IMG/VR virus record: IMGVR_UViG_3300042544_003738
Location: 1 to 64,000 of that record
Source of the DNA: a virus
Direction: 5' to 3' (one strand)
DNA length: 64,000 bases
Part shown: piece by piece, positions 1 through 7,939 of the stretch
Layout: every line of letters begins with the position of its first letter
Position numbering within the stretch: the stretch's first letter is position 1
The notes under the pieces: model-generated
Seen by the model: the letters and a program-made list of their open reading frames with translations, nothing else
Told to the model about the DNA's origin: nothing
The model's database searches: none
Program-made: the position numbers and the translations under genes

Positions 1-127
1 CGTCATCACTACCTGCTTCCCCTGGGAAATAGGGTCCTCCTGCGCCTCTGGCGTCATCACTACCTGCTTCCCCTGGGAAATAGGGTCCTCCTGCGCCTCT
101 GGCGTCATCACTACCTGCTTCCCCTGG
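1..127 (-). repeat. 51-bp perfect coding tandem repeat
   Basis: Two identical 51-bp units (1-51, 52-102) and the first 25 bp of a third (103-127) lie in the reading frame of the partial gene. Each unit encodes 17 residues rich in Gly, Asp, Ala and Pro. The array reaches the window edge and may continue. Nucleotide identity is complete, so the copies are recent or kept uniform. Confidence 0.95.
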
Positions 128-1039
128 CTCATCAGGTTCGTCCAGTTTGTTGTCGATTTGTTGTTTTGTTGTAGACGTTGCAGCCTGTTGCTGTCCTGTT
201 CTGTCCGGTTCATCATATCCTACTTCACCAGAGGGGATACCTGTACCAATTGGTTCACTTTGCCCGCTTAACCATGAATCTAATGTATTGGATATTGCGT
301 CTGAATAACGGATTGCGCCGCCTATTGCTGCCCCTATAGCAGTAAATGTAATGTTTTTTGCAACAGCTGATTTAAAGCTGGCGCCGTTCAGCATATCTGT
401 AACGGTCTTTGTTAAAATAAGAGCTGCTGGAGCCGCCCACCAATATCCTGATGCCAAAATAGGAATTGACACACCCATTAGCCCCACAACTGCATTAGCT
501 GTTTTTGGATGGTTTTTAACAACTTTGCTCAATTTTTGGAATATTGCACCCAGTTTTTTGTATTTGCCTTTGGGGTCAGCTTTGCTCAAGGATTGCTGAA
601 GTTTATCTTCCCGATTGTCTACCCACTCCACAGGCCGAGGCACTAAAGGATCACTGCTTTGAGTTTTTTTCAAGATGGTTGCAGCGGCACCTTTGAGTGT
701 CCGCAAGGCACTATCTTTGTCTAAGTCTTGTGTTGCTGGTTCATCGCGTAGGTTTGCGTGTGCAGCAATTAAGTCCTGTATGTTGGGATATTTCTTAGCC
801 AACGCCAAGAGTTCTTCGTCAGTGTAGCCTTGTGCGTCAGCTTCTTGCACCCGCCCTTTGTAGCTCTCAAATACTGCATGAAAAGCAGGAATCAATTTCT
901 CTTGAACCTGTCGCTCAGTTTCCAAGATCACTTGCTCTTCCTGCAATGCAACACTTTCATATAAGCGTGTTGCCTTGGGATTTGCGATGCTGTTTAAAAG
1001 TTGACGCATTAGCTCTGCATCAGAAACATGATTTTTCAT
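1..1039 (-). CDS. Partial protein with 17-residue tandem repeats and hydrophobic segments
   Basis: The frame is open from an ATG at 1039 to the left edge, so at least 346 residues are present and the C-terminus is missing. The ATG overlaps the TGA of the next gene upstream (ATGA), which fixes the start and implies translational coupling. The N-terminus has DAELMRQLLNSIANP at about residues 7-21, similar to the start of the neighbouring protein. A helical charged region follows, then two hydrophobic stretches (about 175-205 and 228-245), then a Gln/Thr/Glu-rich linker. The visible C-terminal part repeats GEAGSDDARGAGGPYFP exactly. I do not recognise a family. The hydrophobic core and repeats would fit a virion-associated or membrane-active protein, which is inference. 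Confidence 0.8.
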   Translation of the reverse strand, partial: MKNHVSDAELMRQLLNSIANPKATRLYESVALQEEQVILETERQVQEKLIPAFHAVFESYKGRVQEADAQGYTDEELLALAKKYPNIQDLIAAHANLRDEPATQDLDKDSALRTLKGAAATILKKTQSSDPLVPRPVEWVDNREDKLQQSLSKADPKGKYKKLGAIFQKLSKVVKNHPKTANAVVGLMGVSIPILASGYWWAAPAALILTKTVTDMLNGASFKSAVAKNITFTAIGAAIGGAIRYSDAISNTLDSWLSGQSEPIGTGIPSGEVGYDEPDRTGQQQAATSTTKQQIDNKLDEPDEPGEAGSDDARGAGGPYFPGEAGSDDARGAGGPYFPGEAGSDD

Positions 1040-1977
1040 GGTGTTGGCGCCCCTCCACGTAAGTTTGCTATAATAAATCGTATCATATCATCTGAAAATC
1101 CTTGCGTGCGCAAGTCTGTTATCAGGTCAGTAAGGTCTTTTACAGGATTAGCGGGCGGCGTTGGAGGCGGTGTGGGTGGCTGTGGGCCACCTCCTCTTGC
1201 TAGGTTTGTATCATTAGCAATCACTATTTCCAACACCAAATCAGCCAGTTTCCCTATAAGGGCTTGTTTTTCCAAAACCGTGAGATTCCGGGTATTAGTG
1301 ACTCGGAACGGTTGTGGTAGAGGCTGAACTGGTGCGGGTCGGATCCTAGCATAATCTCGAGCAAACGCAATCATACCCGCGTTGACAGTCTTGATAGGTA
1401 TTTGCTTTGCTGCGCTAGAGCCTCCAAGCGGCACAGCGGCAATTGTCTGGCCCAATTTTGCTAAGGAGAACTGACTTAGTCTAGGTAATGTAATTCTCAA
1501 GCTTTGCATTATTTGTAATGCCTCAGCTTCTTGTTGCTGTGTGCCTTTGGCCAACAAATTAGTGTGCAGCTTGTTTGCAGCTTTTTGCTGTATTTGTCCC
1601 AAACCCAAGAAGATCTTCTTGAGGTCATCATCATTCAAGATTTTGCTCAAATCGTTATTGGTTACTTGGGCAACAACTTGATTCACATACTGATCACCAA
1701 TTTTGGTAGTGCTTTCTTTCCCGCCAAAACGAACTTGTTGATACCATTTCATGAAATCTGCTGCTGAAACATTTTCCAACCCTGCTTGTCGCCATGCTAA
1801 ATTCAATTGGTTGGCGTAATTACCGGCTGTGAGTTGGGCTGCTGCGGCTGGGTTACTAAAACTCTTTGCCCATAATGCTATTTCACGCCCAAGTCCCATA
1901 GGGGCACCAAAAGCCTCATCAAGCTGTGGCTTTGCTACACTGTTTATGAGCTTTCTCATATCCTCGGCATTACTCAT
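1036..1977 (-). CDS. Hypothetical protein paralogous at its N-terminus to the next gene
   Basis: 313 residues with no recognised domain. The first residues (NAEDMRKLINSVAKP) match the start of the downstream protein (DAELMRQLLNSIANP), suggesting a common targeting or interaction signal. Most of the chain is predicted helical with many Gln, Asn and Ala residues. A proline-rich linker (PQPPTPPPTPP) lies at about residues 266-276, before a short C-terminal helical segment. It overlaps the upstream gene by 8 bp and the downstream gene by 4 bp, so the three form an operon from the promoter at 2248-2255. Two homologous N-termini in consecutive late-type genes would fit virion or prohead proteins; function is unknown. 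Confidence 0.8.
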   Translation of the reverse strand: MSNAEDMRKLINSVAKPQLDEAFGAPMGLGREIALWAKSFSNPAAAAQLTAGNYANQLNLAWRQAGLENVSAADFMKWYQQVRFGGKESTTKIGDQYVNQVVAQVTNNDLSKILNDDDLKKIFLGLGQIQQKAANKLHTNLLAKGTQQQEAEALQIMQSLRITLPRLSQFSLAKLGQTIAAVPLGGSSAAKQIPIKTVNAGMIAFARDYARIRPAPVQPLPQPFRVTNTRNLTVLEKQALIGKLADLVLEIVIANDTNLARGGGPQPPTPPPTPPANPVKDLTDLITDLRTQGFSDDMIRFIIANLRGGAPTP

Positions 1978-2224
1978 GACCTTTTCCTTTTTTAACAGTG
2001 TTAAGCTTACGCATAAATTTGGTTGATTCTTTACATAAGATGCTCTTTACTAACCGTTTGGTTAAATCTTCAGCTACTTCTGCGTCATAGCTGGCATGGA
2101 GTTGCTCAATAAGGTGAATAGCACTACTGATTACATGAGCAGCTCTACTTTCAATAACTGAGTGTTTGTTTTTAACTGGAACGAGCGAATCCAATTCCTC
2201 AATAATAGATTTCTGTTTGTTCAA
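1970..2224 (-). CDS. Small hypothetical protein
   Basis: 84 residues if translation begins at the TTG at 2224. No ATG lies near the start of the frame, and an AGG sits just upstream of the TTG. The sequence is charged and helical, with Lys-rich ends. It is the first gene of a three-gene minus-strand operon, about 24 nt downstream of a CATAAATA late motif, and its stop overlaps the next start by 8 bp. No family is recognised and the exact start is uncertain. Confidence 0.65.
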   Translation of the reverse strand: MNKQKSIIEELDSLVPVKNKHSVIESRAAHVISSAIHLIEQLHASYDAEVAEDLTKRLVKSILCKESTKFMRKLNTVKKGKGHE

Positions 2225-2247
2225 AGCCTGTCAACCCAATTTTTGAA

Positions 2248-2270
2248 TATTTATGCTCACTCCATAAATA
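2248..2270. promoter_or_regulatory. Divergent pair of T4-like late promoters
   Basis: CATAAATA occurs on the minus strand at 2248-2255 and on the plus strand at 2263-2270, back to back with 7 bp between. Start codons follow at 2224 (minus) and 2299 (plus), 24 and 29 nt away. T4 late promoters have TATAAATA as their only core element, so this fits a divergent late promoter. Confidence 0.75.
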
Positions 2271-2298
2271 TTTTTGACACTGTTTTTGGGCTCACATT

Positions 2299-2646
2299 AT
2301 GACACAAATTTTAACAGAACAAATGAGAAGCTTGGCTAAAAGATTACATGAACTGGATAGTTCACCGGGCGCTGCAATGGTTCCTGGTAGTAAGGAAACG
2401 GTGCCTATAGAGCCAACGCAAGGGAGTGTTATGCCCAAGCAATTGGCTGACATTCTTGGTATGCAGGACATAAACTTATTCACCCGTGCCTGGAATAAAT
2501 TACGTCAGGGCAGAGAACATCAGCTCACACGTCAAGAGATGGCAGAACTTAGCATTGCATTCATGAAATTGGTGCTGGCTGATCCCAATGATACAACCAA
2601 AGCCATGAGCTTGTTGCGCCGGATCAGCGCCAAAAATCCAGAGTAA
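2299..2646 (+). CDS. Hypothetical late protein
   Basis: 115 residues starting at the first ATG after the CATAAATA motif. The N-terminal 25 residues form a charged helix, then comes a Pro/Gly-rich stretch. The second half is a compact helical region containing FTRAWNKLRQGREHQLTRQE. No cysteines are present and no family is recognised. The gene is alone on the plus strand and ends one base before the stop codon of the convergent helicase gene, so no terminator fits between them. Confidence 0.75.
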   Translation: MTQILTEQMRSLAKRLHELDSSPGAAMVPGSKETVPIEPTQGSVMPKQLADILGMQDINLFTRAWNKLRQGREHQLTRQEMAELSIAFMKLVLADPNDTTKAMSLLRRISAKNPE

Positions 2647-4053
2647 CTATCGCCTGATCAAGGATGTAAGCTCTTTGAGCTTAGCAAGATTGTTTGCTGG
2701 AGCAGACATGGTATCAGTATTTGCAGGGGGAATAGGTGCAGCACCTGTTGCCCCAGTGTTTTTCCTACGCAAGTCTGCCATCATATCTGCTGCGGTTTTT
2801 ACTGGCACTTCGCTTTCATTCTCTTCCAAGTCATAGATGCGCAGTGTTTCAACATCATACCCCATAATAACCTTGCTGCCTACACCACTGCTGCTTCTTG
2901 TTTTCAAAAACTGGAATTGATACTGCCCGCGCTCTCTCATGGCTGGCGTTGATAAAATGCTGATCACATTATCTGCGGTTTGAATCTTCGAGATACCGCC
3001 TGCAATATGACTGTGATCATGCTCCATTTCATTAACCGCAGATCTCCCAAGTTGCGAAGCGGTCTGGAGCACCATATTACGCTCTACTGCCAACCCGCGT
3101 AGTTCCTCAGTTACAAACTTGTCCTTGATGAAAAGGTTACTAACGTCAATTCTCTTGTTGTTAGGAAACATGAGATCAAGATAATCCACCATAAGTGCGT
3201 CGCATTTTTGCCCTGTCTCAATCTCATAGTTTTTCAAAAACGCTCTCAGGTCGTTAGTAGTTGTGCCTTGAGGCATCTGTTTCACATACAATGTGCCTGC
3301 ACGTTTACCCGCTTGCACCACTTTGATCTCAACCTCATCCATTCTCTTGAAAATCTCTGTAGTAGGGATATGTGCCACCATTGAGTCCAACCTCATGGAG
3401 ATCATCTCTTCCGAAAGCTCAAGACTGATGTAGATGACATTCAATCCCATCTTCACTAAGTTGACTGCCATGTTTTGCAAAGTGACGGATTTGCCCCCTC
3501 CTGAACCAGCGGTCCAAATGGTGATTTCTTTTCTGTTCACACCGCCATACAGCTTTTGGTCCACAGTTTTCCAACCAGTGCTGACCTGACCATTTGAGTT
3601 TTTGATTCGCATCAACCGCTCTCGGGGATTGAGAAAGTAGTTGGTGCCAATGTCACTAGTAAGCCCAACTAAGATAGCTTCTTTGACTCGCTTTTCCACC
3701 TCAGCATAGTTGCCTTTTTGAATCAACTCTGGTGCACTCAGCACAGCATCTGCAATGGCTCGGTTTTTACAAAACTCTTCAATTTGATCCAGAAAAGCTT
3801 GTTGCAGTTGGGGATTGATGTTGTCAATTTTTTCAAAATCAATACCAAATTGCGCACTCAATTGTGCTGGCTTAGGCAATGCCCTGTATTGATTTGCGAA
3901 ATCAATAACAAAACGCATCACAGGTCTCAGCTTGTTCACAAAGTATTTGGGCTGCAATATGTTTTGGCAGCGTGCATAAATCTCTTCATCACTCAACAGA
4001 ACGCTTACCAGCATTTTTTGCACGTCTTCGTTGTAATCTTTTGCTTCAGCCAA
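2647..4053 (-). CDS. 41: Replicative DNA helicase, gp41/DnaB type
   Basis: 468 residues, close to T4 gp41. This is the hexameric 5'-3' helicase of the replisome, which unwinds the fork and recruits primase. A P-loop GSGGGKS lies near residue 185, followed by a DnaB-type motif (VIYISLELSEEMISMR) and the DYLDL Walker B; later come the SQLGRSA and HIAGGISKIQTADN segments of RecA-fold helicases. The start is a TTG at 4053 with AGGGGA 8 nt upstream, just 2 nt after the primase stop. A Pro/Ala-rich linker precedes the last residues. It is encoded directly downstream of primase, as expected for helicase-primase partners. Confidence 0.93.
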   Translation of the reverse strand: MAEAKDYNEDVQKMLVSVLLSDEEIYARCQNILQPKYFVNKLRPVMRFVIDFANQYRALPKPAQLSAQFGIDFEKIDNINPQLQQAFLDQIEEFCKNRAIADAVLSAPELIQKGNYAEVEKRVKEAILVGLTSDIGTNYFLNPRERLMRIKNSNGQVSTGWKTVDQKLYGGVNRKEITIWTAGSGGGKSVTLQNMAVNLVKMGLNVIYISLELSEEMISMRLDSMVAHIPTTEIFKRMDEVEIKVVQAGKRAGTLYVKQMPQGTTTNDLRAFLKNYEIETGQKCDALMVDYLDLMFPNNKRIDVSNLFIKDKFVTEELRGLAVERNMVLQTASQLGRSAVNEMEHDHSHIAGGISKIQTADNVISILSTPAMRERGQYQFQFLKTRSSSGVGSKVIMGYDVETLRIYDLEENESEVPVKTAADMMADLRRKNTGATGAAPIPPANTDTMSAPANNLAKLKELTSLIRR

Positions 4054-4055
4054 GG

Positions 4056-5075
4056 TTATCCCCTAAACATTTGTCGTTTGATGCCGATCTCAACATCGTT
4101 TTTTGTGCGACTTTGAATCACACTTGTAATGGTATAGAGTTGACCATACCTCCTGCAAGCCTCAGCAGCATCTTTTACATCATCTTCCCACTCTGGGAAA
4201 CTCACACTCCAGCCAAACATCAATGCTGTGTCAATCAATTCTTGATTCTTACGCTGCCGGTCAGGCAACACTATGATCTCTTGATCCCTGGCTACCAATT
4301 GGTATATTTGCTGTTCACTAAGAGCGCTGCCCAATGCTGCAACGCCCTGTGTGGCAATAGCATCAAATCCACCCTCAACCAATATGGCAAACTTGCGTCC
4401 AGGAATATCCAGCACATCATTATTGAACAAATATCCATCTGGTATGCTGCTGTTGAAGTAGCGAGAAGTTCCAGGCGGTGGCGAGCCTGCATATCTTGCA
4501 GTCCACCCCACAATTTGGTTATGTGAGTAAAAGGGTATTAACACACGATTGTTCAATTGATGTTTTTTGTTGGGACTCCAATAATAATCGTAACCAGCTG
4601 CTATGTCTTCCCCACGACTTTCAATATACTCAACAACCTTCAAAAAATCAGGGTCAAACTCAGACTCGGAAAGAAGGCTCTCTATGGGCCTTGCGCCCTC
4701 AGGCATTTCAACAGTGGGGAATTTTTGGAAACTGATCTTAACAGATTCTGGTGACGAGATCCGTCCATCCAGTTCTTTTTGTAATATTTCCATCTTCAAA
4801 GATTGAATGCTGCTTCGCGGCACGCCCAACCAGTCAAGATACTGTTCAAAACTGCTGCTTAACCTAGTGCCATCAAATCTTGTTTTGAACCCACAATTGA
4901 AACAATGGATGCCCAGTTGACCATCTTCTGAAAGTCGAAGATTTCCGCGCATGCGAGTATCAGCTTTGTGGCCTCGATGGCTGCAACAGACTGCATTGTG
5001 TATTACCCATCCTTTGGGTGTAACTCTCCGCTGAACTGGAAGATGCTGCATAATTAGTTCGTGTATCAAACTCAT
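4056..5075 (-). CDS. 61: DNA primase, gp61 type
   Basis: 339 residues, similar to T4 gp61. It makes RNA primers for lagging-strand synthesis together with gp41. The N-terminal zinc-binding region has C30/C31, H33/H36 and C58-x2-C61. A Toprim domain begins with AILVEGGFDAIA and continues to the acidic stretch IIVLPDR. The ATG at 5075 lacks a clear ribosome site. The adjacent helicase gene starts 2 nt after this stop, indicating coupled expression. Confidence 0.92.
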   Translation of the reverse strand: MSLIHELIMQHLPVQRRVTPKGWVIHNAVCCSHRGHKADTRMRGNLRLSEDGQLGIHCFNCGFKTRFDGTRLSSSFEQYLDWLGVPRSSIQSLKMEILQKELDGRISSPESVKISFQKFPTVEMPEGARPIESLLSESEFDPDFLKVVEYIESRGEDIAAGYDYYWSPNKKHQLNNRVLIPFYSHNQIVGWTARYAGSPPPGTSRYFNSSIPDGYLFNNDVLDIPGRKFAILVEGGFDAIATQGVAALGSALSEQQIYQLVARDQEIIVLPDRQRKNQELIDTALMFGWSVSFPEWEDDVKDAAEACRRYGQLYTITSVIQSRTKNDVEIGIKRQMFRG

Positions 5076-5094
5076 ACACTATTATAGTCAGCTT

Positions 5095-5916
5095 TCAGCT
5101 TATTTTGTAGAGTATTTTATCTATTGTTCCTCGATTGATTGGATCTGGAATACACACAAATCTGATCCAACGACAATTGATAGCAAAAGTATAACTCCGC
5201 AATGAGGTAGTTGTGCTGTCATAATAGTCTTCAGTTACTCCTGGACTGAGATCCACATAAAACCAACTCCGCTCAACTGGTGCTAGGTTTTCCAAACTGG
5301 CTTGTATTTTAAAGTACCCTTGCCAATTGGTTTGATAGAAGGCAACTGAAAATAGCCCAGTGTTGTTACCTACACTGTTTTCTGCCCTAATAGCCCCACT
5401 AACCAACCATTCTTTCATTTCATCCCAGTCTACTGTTATGGGCGTGAGTTCAGAACCCTTGAGTGTAACACTGGGAATAAATGTGCCGCCCACACTGTCA
5501 TACAAATCAAAATCACCAATTGTGGAATTGTTGATATCTGTGTAAAGCATCTCTTGATTTTGATAAGGGCGGGTGATTTTCACTTGGTAGCGATATCCGC
5601 CTAAACTCCAATTGGATGTATCGTTGCTGCTTAGCACAACTTGTGCTCTACCTTTGAGTTCATCTGTTACAGTACAAGATTTTTCCAGGACTATTGTCTG
5701 TGTAGCTGCATGCTCAATTACGATACTGAGTTGGCAATCCACTAATTTGACAGGCCTGCGGTCATTGTTACGTACAACAAAATCAATAATGTTGTAGTTG
5801 TTTTTGTATATTTTTGTGTTGTAATTTATCATGGGCCTATTGTAATTTGGGGCGCGATGATCAGTCATGCTCAATTGAACTGGCAGTCTGTAACTGTAGA
5901 GATATATCAAGCTCAT
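5095..5916 (-). CDS. Beta-rich probable virion protein, BppU-like start
   Basis: 273 residues from the ATG at 5916, chosen because it lies 33 nt past the CTTAAATA motif of the palindrome at 5949-5971; upstream in-frame codons overlap that motif. The chain is rich in beta-forming and aromatic residues, with few charged helices. The segment KIYKNNYNIIDFVVRNNDRR followed by PVKL resembles the N-terminal jelly-roll of baseplate upper proteins (BppU-like), which often read as short beta strands with DxDGKPV-type turns. I infer a tail or baseplate component; the exact T4 equivalent is not clear. Confidence 0.7.
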   Translation of the reverse strand: MSLIYLYSYRLPVQLSMTDHRAPNYNRPMINYNTKIYKNNYNIIDFVVRNNDRRPVKLVDCQLSIVIEHAATQTIVLEKSCTVTDELKGRAQVVLSSNDTSNWSLGGYRYQVKITRPYQNQEMLYTDINNSTIGDFDLYDSVGGTFIPSVTLKGSELTPITVDWDEMKEWLVSGAIRAENSVGNNTGLFSVAFYQTNWQGYFKIQASLENLAPVERSWFYVDLSPGVTEDYYDSTTTSLRSYTFAINCRWIRFVCIPDPINRGTIDKILYKIS

Positions 5917-5948
5917 TGGGATAACATCATCAACAAAAGATTTACACC

Positions 5949-5971
5949 TATTTAAGAGTGTCTTAAATAGG
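5949..5971. promoter_or_regulatory. Perfect palindrome carrying late motifs on both strands
   Basis: CTATTTAAGA and TCTTAAATAG form a perfect inverted repeat around a 3-bp centre (GTG). Each arm gives CTTAAATA on one strand, matching the late motif family of this genome. The minus-strand gene starts at 5916 and the plus-strand gene at 5977, so the element is placed as a divergent late promoter, although the plus-strand leader would be very short. Confidence 0.65.
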
Positions 5972-5976
5972 GCTTG

Positions 5977-6342
5977 ATGGAAAACACACCGCAACAGAGA
6001 TGGCCATTTTTAACAGAAATCCGCTATCTCAACAAAGATTACACTGGCATTGTTCAAAATGCTGACAACACAATGCTGCACATGTATGTGATTGACCAGA
6101 CCATGAGCATCCAACAGAAAAAAGAGATTATCCAATGTGGAGAGCTCTATTGGTGGGGTAGCAATCGCCAAATTCCCATCAATGTGTTCTTGCGGGAACG
6201 GTTCCGACCCTTCAAAGGGTGTTTGAAGACCTTTGTGAGAAAAGAAGTAACTGTGTTAAGCGGCCCTTTACCCAGCTTGGACACACTTATTAACAAGCGT
6301 GGCAAAAAGCGCACAGTTCAGCTTGTTAAGAGCACAAGCTAG
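5977..6342 (+). CDS. Hypothetical protein
   Basis: 121 residues from the ATG at 5977, which follows the palindromic promoter by only 6 nt; a leaderless transcript or a different promoter is possible. The protein mixes aromatic and basic residues (ELYWWGSNRQIPINVFLRER) and ends in a strongly basic tail (INKRGKKRTVQLVKS), so nucleic-acid binding is possible. It overlaps the convergent downstream gene by 4 bp. No family is recognised. Confidence 0.7.
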   Translation: MENTPQQRWPFLTEIRYLNKDYTGIVQNADNTMLHMYVIDQTMSIQQKKEIIQCGELYWWGSNRQIPINVFLRERFRPFKGCLKTFVRKEVTVLSGPLPSLDTLINKRGKKRTVQLVKSTS

Positions 6343-6554
6343 CCACCGATCATCAAAAAGTGCACACAGCCATCTAGTTTGATGGCTATTGTGACACTCT
6401 GATCAGGGGCAGTAAATTCAGGCAACAAGCAGTCTATGCCCTGGAGGTTGAGCCAGGTTTTCACAGTTTCCTGTGTTTGGCTGTCCCAAACCTCAAACAA
6501 GGTCATATAGGTCAATGCTCTTTCAATAGCATCTAGAGTGGACTTAGTCCCCAA
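6339..6554 (-). CDS. Small hypothetical protein
   Basis: 71 residues, mixed helix and strand, with no motif I recognise. Its start lies inside the last codons of the upstream gene (11-bp overlap), indicating a shared transcript. Its stop overlaps the end of the convergent plus-strand gene. Confidence 0.65.
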   Translation of the reverse strand: MGTKSTLDAIERALTYMTLFEVWDSQTQETVKTWLNLQGIDCLLPEFTAPDQSVTIAIKLDGCVHFLMIGG

Positions 6555-6987
6555 GTGAGGTCACCTGCACCTTCACCTTCACACTGCCATCTTTGCCTAC
6601 CTTCACTTGTGCAGGACGACGAGACTTGAGATCCTTTTCGTCACCTTTGCTCCACTTCATCCAAGTGCCAGTGAGAGTCCAGGCCACTGTAGCAGCATCA
6701 GTTTCGTCACTGAGTTTTAGGCTGGCGCTGAGTTTGTCTTCACTTTCGCCAAAAACTTCCAGGAGGTAGTTGTTTTCCAGTTCACTGAGAAAGCTTAGTG
6801 TGGTTCCAAGATCAGCTAGGGAAATCTTGGGTGCCCGGAACCAAAAGTGTTTTTTGATGTTCTTTTGACGAGACAGCCAATCATTTTCCAGGTTTTCGCG
6901 CACCAATACCTTGGTCTCACCCACTGTAAGATGGTAAGTGTGTCCAAACATATTGGCAGAGTGTTGCCAGTCTAGTGATTTGCTCAT
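6544..6987 (-). CDS. Hypothetical protein
   Basis: 147 residues from an ATG with AAGGAG 8 nt upstream. The first half is acidic and aromatic, followed by a Thr/Trp-containing stretch (ATVAWTLTGTWMKWSKGDEK) and a basic Val/Lys-rich C-terminus (AQVKVGKDGSVKVKVQV) that looks like two beta strands. No family is recognised. It belongs to a tight minus-strand run of genes with replication neighbours. Confidence 0.75.
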   Translation of the reverse strand: MSKSLDWQHSANMFGHTYHLTVGETKVLVRENLENDWLSRQKNIKKHFWFRAPKISLADLGTTLSFLSELENNYLLEVFGESEDKLSASLKLSDETDAATVAWTLTGTWMKWSKGDEKDLKSRRPAQVKVGKDGSVKVKVQVTSLGD

Positions 6988-6999
6988 ACATGTTGCTCC

Positions 7000-7626
7000 T
7001 TATACCTGTACACTATAACTGCCATTTGCAATTAATTCAACCAGAAGGTTGAGCTGCACTTGGATAGCCACAGCGAGACTGATTGCATGTGATTTTTTGA
7101 AGCTGTAGTTTTGGTTAGGGTCAGGAGTCCAAATTTCAGGATCAAGGCTGTGCCAACCTTGATTTTGACATTTCCCAACCAAATGCCTTTTGCCAGGCCG
7201 GATCAAAGCCAAAATCATAGCCAATTGCACAGTGCTCTTGGGCTTCAAGCGGCGTACTAAATCAAAATGGTTATTGATATGGGCAAGCTGCTTAACAACT
7301 TCTTCATGTTCTAGAAGTTCCCACATTGGAGCAGTGCTCATCAACTGTGATAGATGTGCCTCACTTTGTACCCCAGCATAGATGCTGTTGTTAAGTATAT
7401 CAATTTTGTAACAGTTTTTTTCTTCAGCAACATCATAAGATATGCTGCAACATTCCAAAAATGGATGTTGGGGGACGTTGTGGAAATATACACCGCTGTT
7501 GTGCAAGGAATACTTGTTGTTCTTGACAATACTGGCGGGAATATGTGGAACTACATTGAGCAGTTTTTTCCTATCTCCAGTGTCAATGTCAATATCGCCA
7601 AGGAATGCCAATACTTTAGGTTCCAC
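7000..7626 (-). CDS. Small protein resembling part of DNA polymerase III alpha
   Basis: 208 residues. Two segments recall DnaE: an N-terminal LGDIDIDTGDRKKLL, like the PDIDIDF..DRR region, and VRRLKPKSTVQLAMILALIR followed by PGK, like the PTSFEDLVAMVALYRPG region. Between them, LHNSGVYFHNVPQHPF is placed like the HACGVV segment. DnaE is over 1,100 residues, so this can only be a reduced derivative, and an independent polymerase is unlikely. It sits between gp61 and gp62 in the replication block. Its start overlaps the end of the upstream gene by 11 bp. The relationship is my reading of motifs and needs a profile search. Confidence 0.55.
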   Translation of the reverse strand: MEPKVLAFLGDIDIDTGDRKKLLNVVPHIPASIVKNNKYSLHNSGVYFHNVPQHPFLECCSISYDVAEEKNCYKIDILNNSIYAGVQSEAHLSQLMSTAPMWELLEHEEVVKQLAHINNHFDLVRRLKPKSTVQLAMILALIRPGKRHLVGKCQNQGWHSLDPEIWTPDPNQNYSFKKSHAISLAVAIQVQLNLLVELIANGSYSVQV

Positions 7627-7930
7627 CTGTTATCCTATCCATTTGTTTTGACAACGTGTCTACTTTTTGTGTCAGCTTTGTTAGACTATTGTTAGCTCTG
7701 ATAAGACGATTATGTAAATCAATACAGGTTTGTGATGTTTGAATAATTTTTCGTTCAAGATCTTCAATCCATTGAGGATCAACCATCACAACCTTTTTGC
7801 CATCAACTTCCAAACTTTGTAATTTGCCAAGGCTTGTTAAGCTTACCTTGCTCTTGCTGATCAAGGTGGGCTGCGCAGCAGGTTCCATTTCCTCGTTTCC
7901 ATACATATCTAGATTCAAACGATCACTCAT
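7616..7930 (-). CDS. Coiled-coil hypothetical protein
   Basis: 104 residues. The N-terminal half has a short acidic start and a VSLTSLGKLQSLEVDGKKVV strand region. The C-terminal 55 residues (from about DLERKIIQ to TLSKQMDRI) show leucine/isoleucine heptads typical of a coiled coil. It lies in the replication gene run, overlapping its downstream neighbour by 11 bp. An oligomerising accessory factor is possible; no family is recognised. Confidence 0.7.
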   Translation of the reverse strand: MSDRLNLDMYGNEEMEPAAQPTLISKSKVSLTSLGKLQSLEVDGKKVVMVDPQWIEDLERKIIQTSQTCIDLHNRLIRANNSLTKLTQKVDTLSKQMDRITGGT

Positions 7931-7939
7931 GCATTTTTC

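Noticed and set aside
1-127. CRISPR-like array from regular repeats
   Set aside because: Units are adjacent with no spacers and lie in an open reading frame, so they are coding tandem repeats.
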